A DNA stretch of 5,141 bases, from positions 1 through 5,141 of the forward strand of contig CAIOHI010000337.1 in the NCBI GenBank assembly GCA_903858075.1, read 5' to 3'. Both the position numbers and the translations under genes were made by a program. The notes below the pieces were generated by a model. The model was not told where the DNA came from. It did not search any database and saw only the letters and a program-made list of their open reading frames with translations. The DNA comes from an uncultured Actinomycetes bacterium (GTDB taxonomy: Bacteria > Actinomycetota > Acidimicrobiia > Acidimicrobiales > Ilumatobacteraceae). Positions 1 to 5,141 of this stretch are shown here, in pieces (position 1 is the first letter of the stretch; every line of letters begins with the position of its first letter).

Positions 1-752
1 GCATTGAGTTCGCGGATGATTTTTTCAATACGTGGGCGCTCTTGACCTTCACCAATGAGTCGAATGCGATATTCCGTTGGAAGCAAAAGTGATGCACGCA
101 CAATGAAATCAATTCCCTGTAGCGGAATATATGTTCCATAGAACAAAACAACTTTTTCTGGCGAAGAGGCAGCGGGCGTTGGCTGATAAATATCGCCATC
201 TGCGCCAACCCACACTGTTCTCCATTTGCTTGGCGCAGTAGATGTTTCTTTCGCAAATGCTTCAACATCTTCCGGGGTGTCGGCGAGAATGAGCGTTGCT
301 AACTTCACCGACAACGCGTCGACACTGCGTAATACTTTTGCGGTAAGCGATGTTGAAGAAACAATGTTTCTATCGTCCACAACGGTCTCGTGTAGCGAGA
401 CAAAGTAGTCAATAACCATAGGCACTCGCACAATGCGACAAATTGCACCTACTACAACAGCATCAAATTGGCATGGGTGCGGAACGAGCACTACCGATGG
501 CCTGCGCCGCGGGTTCAGCGTTTGACCAAGAAGAGCAACAATCATCTGCCCATATACGGCGACGGCACGCAGTGCTCGTTGTATTTTCCCCTGACGAACA
601 TCGGCAACTTTGTTCGATGACCATAAAGAATAGTTCTTTACATTCACTGCAATATTGCGCGATTTCATGAGTCGCAGAAGTTGACGGTTTCGGCCAAAGT
701 GAGGGTCAAATGTTCCGCACATCAACACCGACATTGCTTGATCTCTTGACAT
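1..752 (-). CDS. Glycosyltransferase, GT4-like (GT-B fold), C-terminus cut off by window edge
   Basis: This partial gene has 250 codons visible, from an ATG at 752 to the left edge with no stop. It likely transfers a sugar from a nucleotide-sugar donor to a polysaccharide or lipid-linked acceptor on the cytoplasmic side of the membrane. The N-terminal Rossmann half begins with MCGTFDPHFGRNRQLLRLM (residues 11-29), a start seen in GT-B glycosyltransferases. The C-terminal donor-binding domain opens with FYGTYIPLQGID (204-215), the usual 'G...P.KGID' signature with Q in place of K, then RLIGEGQERPRIE (231-243). About 100-150 further residues, including the donor-binding E-x7-E region, should lie outside the window. 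The ATG shares a base with the upstream stop (TAATG), and AGGAG lies 12 bases before it; an in-frame ATG at 734 is less well placed. The acceptor cannot be told from sequence. Family assignment is fairly sure, specificity unknown. Confidence 0.86.
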   Translation of the reverse strand, partial: MSRDQAMSVLMCGTFDPHFGRNRQLLRLMKSRNIAVNVKNYSLWSSNKVADVRQGKIQRALRAVAVYGQMIVALLGQTLNPRRRPSVVLVPHPCQFDAVVVGAICRIVRVPMVIDYFVSLHETVVDDRNIVSSTSLTAKVLRSVDALSVKLATLILADTPEDVEAFAKETSTAPSKWRTVWVGADGDIYQPTPAASSPEKVVLFYGTYIPLQGIDFIVRASLLLPTEYRIRLIGEGQERPRIEKIIRELN

Positions 753-1987
753 TATTTTGTTGCACTCCTACGAACTACTTCTGCTACCGCAACTGATGTG
801 CGCAAAGAAACTTCACGTAAGGCAACTTGCGCCAATTGCAGACGAGCAGACAAGTCGGCTTTCCCGGCAAGCAACTCTTGAGCCTTCGCCCGAACCACTT
901 CTACGCTTACTTCTTCAATAGACAAAACAGCATCGGGAACTCCCGCTGCTTGCAAAACCCCAGTGGCCTTATGCTCATAAGCAATACACAGCAAAGGTAC
1001 TGCTGCAGACACTGCAAAGACCGCAGGATGGTAACGCCCTGCTATCACCCAATCGGCGGCGGCGAACACAGCACGTTGCTCATTGCTCGTCTTGGTATCG
1101 CTCAATACCTCACACCGAATATTGGTCGGTACTTGCCGCACAAGACCCTCTAGATATGGCGTATCGCGGTGAATTGACCCATATAACTGCGGCATAAATA
1201 CCACCTGCGTGGGCCGACCATCGGCAAATATCTTGATTGCTTCAACAACCGATGTGTCGTACTCTTTTTGACGCAATTGTGGAGATGGATCATTTGGATA
1301 CGGCCAATGGATTGCGGAAACAACAATGAGTTGATCTTCCTCAGGCAGACGATCTATTGGAGCAACGCTGACCTGTAATGCCGAATCAACCGACACTTCA
1401 ATATTGACATTTTGGCGACGACCAGCGAACAGGCCTCGAATATGCTCGGCGGAAATTTCTTCACGCACAAATAAACGCGAAAAACAAAGATACGTGTAAC
1501 GACGAAAAGGGTTTGCCCATTTCTTCTGAAAAGGGCCGGCAGACGTGGCGTACAACATCGAAGGAACCCGATGTAATTTTGCAATCCATACATATAGCCA
1601 GTGCACAGCTTCGTGACCTATGTATAGGTCGCCAAAATATGGTCCTCCAGGCGCAGACACCACAACATCTGCGGTTTCGTAGGCAGTAATAGTTTTCTTG
1701 CCAAGAGAACCGAGAAGGAAATGTGGCCGGAGTCCGAAAATGCGCAGGCAGATATAGACAAGAATGCGAAGAGCTTCAAACTTAGGGAGTTTGAGCGTGA
1801 TCCACTGTGCATCGGGGCGCAACATGGGCCCTGCCGCTGCGTTATTGAACTGATGAATGACGGTGAACTGGGTGGGTCCAAGCTCGGCCTCGATACCGGC
1901 ACACATTGCCAAAAGAGCAGCTTCATCTCCGCGATTATCGCCATGCTGGTTCACTACGAGCACATGGGGTTTGTCTCGCTTGGTCAC
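752..1987 (-). CDS. Polysaccharide pyruvyl transferase family protein
   Basis: This 411-residue protein has the layout of the polysaccharide pyruvyl transferase family (PF04230, CsaB/WcaK-like). Members transfer pyruvate from phosphoenolpyruvate onto sugars of surface polysaccharides as a ketal; some members have other substrates. Visible signatures are NQHGDNRGDEAAL near the N-terminus (13-25, the family 'N.GDe' motif), SAPGGPYFGD (111-120), YATSAGPF (147-154), VRE (174-176), SVDSAL (199-204), FMPQ (264-267) and the C-terminal GRYHPAVFA (317-325) followed by YEHK (337-340), matching the conserved 'R.H...fa...P.i...Y..K' block. There is no signal peptide, so it is probably cytosolic. The start is GTG at 1987; the ATG two bases upstream is out of frame and meets TGA at once. 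No Shine-Dalgarno precedes it, but TAGACT lies six bases before the GTG, suggesting a leaderless mRNA. It overlaps the downstream glycosyltransferase by one base, so the two probably act in the same glycan pathway. Family is well supported; substrate is unknown. Confidence 0.87.
   Translation of the reverse strand: MTKRDKPHVLVVNQHGDNRGDEAALLAMCAGIEAELGPTQFTVIHQFNNAAAGPMLRPDAQWITLKLPKFEALRILVYICLRIFGLRPHFLLGSLGKKTITAYETADVVVSAPGGPYFGDLYIGHEAVHWLYVWIAKLHRVPSMLYATSAGPFQKKWANPFRRYTYLCFSRLFVREEISAEHIRGLFAGRRQNVNIEVSVDSALQVSVAPIDRLPEEDQLIVVSAIHWPYPNDPSPQLRQKEYDTSVVEAIKIFADGRPTQVVFMPQLYGSIHRDTPYLEGLVRQVPTNIRCEVLSDTKTSNEQRAVFAAADWVIAGRYHPAVFAVSAAVPLLCIAYEHKATGVLQAAGVPDAVLSIEEVSVEVVRAKAQELLAGKADLSARLQLAQVALREVSLRTSVAVAEVVRRSATK
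765..769 (-). promoter_or_regulatory. Shine-Dalgarno for the glycosyltransferase
   Basis: AGGAG on the minus strand lies inside the last codons of the pyruvyl transferase gene, 12 bases ahead of the ATG at 752. The spacing is longer than ideal, but it supports this ATG over the in-frame ATG at 734. It fits reinitiation at the TAATG overlap. It contrasts with the first gene of the pair, which has no such site. Confidence 0.5.
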
Positions 1988-1993
1988 ATGAAA

Positions 1994-1999
1994 AGTCTA
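1994..1999 (-). promoter_or_regulatory. -10 box (TAGACT) for a leaderless polysaccharide operon transcript
   Basis: On the minus strand, TAGACT fits the actinobacterial TAnnnT -10 consensus and is followed by exactly six bases (TTTCAT) and then the GTG start at 1987, so transcription would begin at or next to the start codon. The same hexamer at the same distance precedes sufC. No convincing -35 (TTGACA-like) is found 16-18 bases upstream. Confidence 0.55.
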
Positions 2000-2029
2000 C
2001 TGCCCACCAAAGTTCTTTAAATGAGATGC

Positions 2030-2035
2030 AATACT
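2030..2035 (+). promoter_or_regulatory. Possible -10 box (AATACT) for a leaderless desaturase transcript
   Basis: AATACT is followed by six bases (GAGATT) and then GTG at 2042, the same geometry as the TAGACT-n6-GTG arrangements before the pyruvyl transferase and sufC. The first base departs from TAnnnT and no clear -35 is seen, so it is weaker than the other two. It lies only 30 bp from the divergent -10 box at 1994-1999, so the two promoters would share upstream DNA. Confidence 0.4.
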
Positions 2036-2041
2036 GAGATT

Positions 2042-3031
2042 GTGAGCAACGAAGCTGCTTCCTTTTACCGCACAGGCGGACTCGCACCATCGCTTGATGC
2101 TTTGCCCCCTCACCGCGAAACAGAATTCATTCAACCCGATGGAAAGCCAACCGCATCGTTTCGTCAGTCGCTCAGAACTATTCCCAACGTTCGCAATGCG
2201 CTCAGCGTTCTTTCTGTTTACGCACAAACAATCACTATTTTGGCGTTAGCCGTGCACTTTCATTCTCCAGTCACCTGGGTTATTGCCTTTCTACTCATGG
2301 GGCGTGCACATGCGCAATTTGCTTCGCTCATGCATGAGTCGGCACATCGTTTGTTGTTTTCTCGTACAGCAATGAATGACTTTGTAGGTACATGGTTCTT
2401 GGGCTTTGTTGGCTTCACTAGTACCGCGGCGTATCGCAGAGTGCATATGGCACATCATCGAACAGAGTTTGGGCCCGAGGAACCCGACCTTGCCTTATAC
2501 GCCAACTATCCCATCTCCACTGCCAGTTTTCGTCGCAAACTCACGCGCGATGCGCTGGGGCGTACCGGCGTCAAACTTTTGCGGCAACAGTTGCGCGGGC
2601 TGCGTTCGCCAGAGGCTCGAATTCAACGCACGCAGTTAAAAATTCTTGCTGTGCAGGTCGTTCTCTTTGCCACGTGTATTGCGTTGGGTCTTCCACTGTT
2701 GTATCCACTCATGTGGCTGCTTCCGTATCTCACGGTGTGGCGTGTTATCAACCGACTGCGCTCCATTGCTGAGCATGGAGGAATGACAGCCGATGCCGAC
2801 CGGCGCCGCACCACACACAGTGTGCATCAAGGCGCACTCGCCCGATTTTTTCTGGTCCCGTACAACATCGGCTTTCACCTTGCCCACCACGTTGATGCCG
2901 GGGTCCCTTTTCGGAACCTTCCGCGTTTTCACGAAGAGCTGCGCAAAGCCCAATACGTCACCGAGACGAGCGAATTTCCCCATTACCGAGCCATGTGGCA
3001 GGCGGCTCACGAATTACCACTATCTACGTAG
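2042..3031 (+). CDS. Membrane-bound fatty acid desaturase family protein
   Basis: This protein of 329 residues (from GTG 2042) belongs to the fatty acid desaturase/hydroxylase superfamily (PF00487). These are integral membrane diiron enzymes that use O2 and electrons, usually from ferredoxin or a reductase, to desaturate or hydroxylate acyl chains or related lipids. All histidine boxes are present: HESAH (98-102), HMAHH (135-139) and HLAHH (279-283), with RSIAEHGG (240-247) supplying the usual extra histidine before the last box. Hydrophobic stretches at about 57-75, 77-96, 114-130 and a long one at 200-233 are consistent with a four-helix membrane protein whose histidine boxes face the cytosol. 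The start is uncertain: an in-frame ATG at 2021 would add MRCNTEI, but neither start has a Shine-Dalgarno and the GTG has a -10-like AATACT six bases upstream, so GTG is preferred. It is divergent from the polysaccharide genes and ends 34 bases before sufC. Acyl, carotenoid or other lipid substrates cannot be distinguished. Confidence 0.85.
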   Translation: MSNEAASFYRTGGLAPSLDALPPHRETEFIQPDGKPTASFRQSLRTIPNVRNALSVLSVYAQTITILALAVHFHSPVTWVIAFLLMGRAHAQFASLMHESAHRLLFSRTAMNDFVGTWFLGFVGFTSTAAYRRVHMAHHRTEFGPEEPDLALYANYPISTASFRRKLTRDALGRTGVKLLRQQLRGLRSPEARIQRTQLKILAVQVVLFATCIALGLPLLYPLMWLLPYLTVWRVINRLRSIAEHGGMTADADRRRTTHSVHQGALARFFLVPYNIGFHLAHHVDAGVPFRNLPRFHEELRKAQYVTETSEFPHYRAMWQAAHELPLST

Positions 3032-3053
3032 TAATAAACCGAACCCGCCCTTC

Positions 3054-3059
3054 TAGACT
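3054..3059 (+). promoter_or_regulatory. -10 box (TAGACT) for leaderless sufC transcript
   Basis: TAGACT matches TAnnnT and is separated by six bases (GATCTC) from the GTG start of sufC at 3066. There is no Shine-Dalgarno between them, so an mRNA starting at the GTG is the simplest reading. The hexamer is identical to that of the polysaccharide operon. No good -35 is visible; the sequence 17 bases upstream is GTAATA. It implies that the suf genes can be transcribed independently of the desaturase 34 bases upstream. Confidence 0.55.
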
Positions 3060-3065
3060 GATCTC

Positions 3066-3848
3066 GTGAGCGAGCTTTTTCGAATTGATTCCCTGTGCGT
3101 GCGACCCCTTATTGGCCTCGACGGCGACGAAAGCCAAAACAACGCCCCTTCCATTTTGCGCAATTTTTCCCTCACCATCAACGAAGGTGAAGTGCACGCA
3201 ATTATGGGCCCGAACGGTTGTGGCAAGTCCACCTTGGCAAGCACCTTGTTGGCTTCACCCGAATACGAAGTGACCAGCGGCAATATCTTTTACCACGGTG
3301 AAGACATCACCGATTGGGCAACCGATGTCCGCGCAAAAGCCGGAATCTTTCTTGCCTTCCAATACCCACAAGAAATAGCTGGCGTTTCGGTGATTCAATT
3401 TCTTCGCCAGTCGCTTTCTGCTCGTAAAGGCATCGACCTCTCCGTACTTGAACTCCGTCTGTCCATCATGGACTGGATGAAGCGCTTAGGAATGGACTCC
3501 TCTTTCGTCGACCGTTACCTCAATGAAGGTTTCTCAGGCGGCGAAAAAAAGCGTAATGAAATTATGCAGATGGCAATTCTTGAACCAGAAATAGCCATTC
3601 TCGACGAAACTGACTCTGGGCTCGACATCGATGCTTTGCGCATTGTTGCGAAAGGTATTCGTGAAGTACGAGCCGATCGCGACAAACTTGGCATCTTGCT
3701 CATCACCCACTACCAACGCCTTCTCGATGAACTGCAGCCAGACTTTGTTCACATCATGATTGATGGGCGCATTGTGGCATCGGGCGGCATGGAACTTGCA
3801 GAAGAACTTGAACGGTCTGGTTACGAGGCCTACCGTTCAGAGAAGTAG
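3066..3848 (+). CDS. sufC: SufC, Fe-S cluster assembly ATPase
   Basis: SufC is the cytosolic ABC-type ATPase of the SufBCD scaffold; ATP binding drives the conformational change needed to build Fe-S clusters on SufB-SufD. The 260-residue sequence shows Walker A GPNGCGKST (48-56), Q-loop AFQYPQEIAGVSV (97-109, Q99), signature FSGGEKKRNE (156-165), Walker B IAILDE (176-181) with D-loop SGLD (184-187), and the switch histidine in LITHYQRLL (212-220, H215). FQYPQEIAGVS, SGGEKKRN and DSGLDIDALR are typical of SufC rather than ABC importers. It is about 12 residues longer than the E. coli protein, mainly from a polar insert (about 15-28, GLDGDESQNNAP) in the first beta-sheet region before the Walker A strand. 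Walker A has Cys52 where Ser is usual in SufC. The start is GTG at 3066, with no Shine-Dalgarno but a -10 box six bases upstream. sufS follows after 9 bases. The expected upstream partners sufB and sufD are absent here. Confidence 0.95.
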   Translation: MSELFRIDSLCVRPLIGLDGDESQNNAPSILRNFSLTINEGEVHAIMGPNGCGKSTLASTLLASPEYEVTSGNIFYHGEDITDWATDVRAKAGIFLAFQYPQEIAGVSVIQFLRQSLSARKGIDLSVLELRLSIMDWMKRLGMDSSFVDRYLNEGFSGGEKKRNEIMQMAILEPEIAILDETDSGLDIDALRIVAKGIREVRADRDKLGILLITHYQRLLDELQPDFVHIMIDGRIVASGGMELAEELERSGYEAYRSEK

Positions 3849-3857
3849 ACATTTCCT

Positions 3858-5090
3858 ATGAGTTTCGACGCTGCACTGCTCAAAAAAGACTTTCCTCTTT
3901 TACAGCGCATCATTAATGACAAGCCATTGGTCTACCTCGACTCTGCCAATACTTCACAAAAACCTCAGCAAGTCATTGACTCCATGTCACATTTCATGGA
4001 AACGAGCTATGCGCCAATTAATCGCAGCGCATACCAACTTGCTGCCGAGTCGACCGATGCCTTCGAGAACGCCCGCAGTATGTGCCGCACTTTCATTAAT
4101 GCTCCGCACACCAACGAAATTATTTTCACTAAGAACACAACTGAAGCCTTAAACCTCGTTGCGCATTCATGGGGTGGCGCGAACCTTCGTGCAGGCGATG
4201 TCGTGGTGCTCACTCATATGGAGCATCACGCCAACATCGTTCCATGGCACATGCTTGTTCAGTCGCACGGCATTCAGTTGCGTTGGGTGCCACTTACTTC
4301 CGATGGCCAACTTGACCTCACGAACTTAGATGAGCTGCTGAAAGGCGCCAAGGCTTTTTCTTTCACTGCAATGAGCAACGTTCTTGGCACCCTCACTCCC
4401 GTGAAACAACTTTGTGCCGCTGCTCATGCCGCTGGCGCTATTGCAATTGTCGACGGTTGTCAATACGTTCCGCACAACGTCACCGATGTCATTGCATGGG
4501 ATGCAGACTTCCTCACCTTTTCTTCACACAAAATGTGTGGCCCATCGGGCATTGGTGTGCTGTGGGGGCGCGAGGCACTTCTGAATGCCATGCCTCCCTT
4601 TTTAGGTGGTGGCAACATGATTGGCGATGTTCGCCTCGACGGCTTTACTTGTGCTGAACTCCCCGCCAAATTTGAAGCAGGAACGCCCCCTATTACCGAA
4701 GTCATCGGTCTTGGCGCCGCAATTTCCTATCTCACTGCCATCGGCATGGACAATATTCGTCAACACGAAAAAGAAACCATCACTTATGCCCTTTCAGCTC
4801 TCAACGAGCGTTACGGCAAGGACATCACCATCCATGGCCCAACCGACCCTGAAGTGCGCGGGACCGCACTGAGCTTCAAATTCAAAGATGTTCACCCCCA
4901 CGACCTCAGCCAGGTACTCGACCAGTCCAATATCTGCGTTCGCGCTGGCCACCACTGTGCCAAGCCCTTAATGCGCCTTCTTGGTGCCAACGCCACGGCG
5001 CGGGCCAGCTTCTACCTCTACAATTCATTAGACGACGTCGACGCATTGGTTAATGCGTTAGAGGGCGCCGGCGACTTGTTTAGTTTGTAA
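3858..5090 (+). CDS. sufS: SufS, PLP-dependent cysteine desulfurase
   Basis: SufS removes sulfur from L-cysteine, giving alanine and a protein-bound persulfide that is passed to SufU or SufE for Fe-S cluster building. The 410 residues match the family's usual length. Visible active-site elements are HMEHHANIVPW (120-130, His123 over the PLP ring), VDGCQYVPH (198-206, Asp199 and Gln202 contacting PLP), SSHKMCGPSGIGVLWG (222-237, Lys225 forming the Schiff base), FEAGTPP (272-278) and RAGHHCAKPLM (362-372, Cys367 as the persulfide carrier), followed by RASFYLYN (382-389). The cysteine-loop sequence and the RASFYLYN ending fit class V SufS/Csd enzymes of actinobacteria and firmicutes, which work with SufU. 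Cys201 replaces the common Ala of 'VDGAQ'. The ATG lies 9 bases after the sufC stop with only a weak purine-rich stretch (AGAGAAG, 3839-3845) ahead, so co-transcription and translational coupling with sufC are likely. The next gene is probably its partner sufU. Confidence 0.95.
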   Translation: MSFDAALLKKDFPLLQRIINDKPLVYLDSANTSQKPQQVIDSMSHFMETSYAPINRSAYQLAAESTDAFENARSMCRTFINAPHTNEIIFTKNTTEALNLVAHSWGGANLRAGDVVVLTHMEHHANIVPWHMLVQSHGIQLRWVPLTSDGQLDLTNLDELLKGAKAFSFTAMSNVLGTLTPVKQLCAAAHAAGAIAIVDGCQYVPHNVTDVIAWDADFLTFSSHKMCGPSGIGVLWGREALLNAMPPFLGGGNMIGDVRLDGFTCAELPAKFEAGTPPITEVIGLGAAISYLTAIGMDNIRQHEKETITYALSALNERYGKDITIHGPTDPEVRGTALSFKFKDVHPHDLSQVLDQSNICVRAGHHCAKPLMRLLGANATARASFYLYNSLDDVDALVNALEGAGDLFSL

Positions 5091-5115
5091 TTTATATTCA
5101 CCACTCGAATTACTT

Positions 5116-5120
5116 GGAGA
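5116..5120 (+). promoter_or_regulatory. Shine-Dalgarno of the gene after sufS
   Basis: GGAGA lies four bases before the ATG at 5125. It is the clearest ribosome binding site in the window and is the main reason to call the 17 bases that follow the start of a real gene. Confidence 0.6.
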
Positions 5121-5124
5121 TCCG

Positions 5125-5141
5125 ATGCCAGGCTTAGAAGA
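5125..5141 (+). CDS. sufU: Start of a gene, probably SufU (Fe-S scaffold / sulfur acceptor), cut off by window edge
   Basis: Only five full codons are visible (MPGLE, then GA-). The ATG follows a strong GGAGA ribosome binding site and lies 34 bases after the sufS stop on the same strand. SufU proteins commonly begin with a short segment like M-x-G-L-D/E-D-L-Y and usually sit directly after sufS in SUF operons of this type, so a zinc-containing sulfurtransferase accepting persulfide sulfur from SufS is the most likely product. The identification rests mostly on gene order; the visible residues are only compatible with it. Confidence 0.5.

Noticed and set aside
226..670. Plus-strand open frames of 60 and 75 codons opposite the glycosyltransferase
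   Set aside because: They are antisense to a gene with clear glycosyltransferase motifs, have no recognisable domain or ribosome binding site, and look like reading-frame shadows.
1..1987. Lower GC in the polysaccharide genes as a sign of recent transfer
   Set aside because: Hand counts of four 60-base lines gave 26 and 25 GC at 61-120 and 361-420, against 34 and 33 at 4561-4620 and 4861-4920. The sample is too small and the difference too modest; a full sliding-window and codon-usage analysis would be needed.
2636..3010. Minus-strand open frame of 124 codons opposite the desaturase
   Set aside because: It runs antisense through conserved desaturase sequence including the EHGG motif and third histidine box and has no domain of its own.
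3024..3031. CTACGTAG palindrome at the end of the desaturase gene as a regulator (e.g. SufR) operator
   Set aside because: It is only 8 bp, overlaps the stop codon, does not extend symmetrically, and matches no operator I can name.
5093..5098. TATATT downstream of sufS as a -10 box for a separate promoter of the next gene
   Set aside because: No -35-like hexamer lies 16-18 bases upstream, the distance to the next start differs from the leaderless pattern, and a strong Shine-Dalgarno suggests an operon-internal gene.
1..5141. A CRISPR array, tRNA, insertion sequence, toxin-antitoxin or other defence system
   Set aside because: No regularly spaced repeats, tRNA-like cloverleaf, transposase motifs or terminal repeats were seen, and all sizeable intervals are accounted for by the listed genes.

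Overview
The window appears to come from a bacterium, most likely an actinomycete-type (Actinomycetota) genome of intermediate GC. Three signals suggest this. Three genes start on GTG with no Shine-Dalgarno, each with a -10-like hexamer exactly six bases upstream (leaderless transcription, common in that phylum). The cysteine desulfurase sequence is of the SufU-dependent type. The iron-sulfur genes are in sufC-sufS-(sufU) order. The phylum is an inference; no rRNA or other marker is present.

Left part (1-1987, minus strand): two co-oriented surface-polysaccharide genes. A polysaccharide pyruvyl transferase family protein (411 aa) is transcribed first. It overlaps by one base (TAATG) with a family 4-type glycosyltransferase, which runs off the left edge after 250 codons. 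The pair is probably one translationally coupled unit of a larger cell-surface or exopolysaccharide locus lying further left.

Centre (1988-3031): a compact divergent intergenic region of about 54 bp with back-to-back leaderless promoters, then a plus-strand membrane fatty-acid-desaturase-family protein with all three histidine boxes.

Right part (3066-5141, plus strand): part of a SUF iron-sulfur cluster assembly operon. It holds sufC (ABC-type ATPase), sufS (PLP cysteine desulfurase) 9 bases later, and the first few codons of a gene that is probably sufU, preceded by a good Shine-Dalgarno. SufS releases sulfur from cysteine, SufU would accept it, and SufC would energise the SufBCD scaffold. 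sufB and sufD, normally directly upstream of sufC, are not there: the desaturase occupies that place and sufC has its own apparent promoter. No mobile element, tRNA, rRNA, CRISPR array or clear terminator was seen, and no gene-free stretch exceeds 60 bases.
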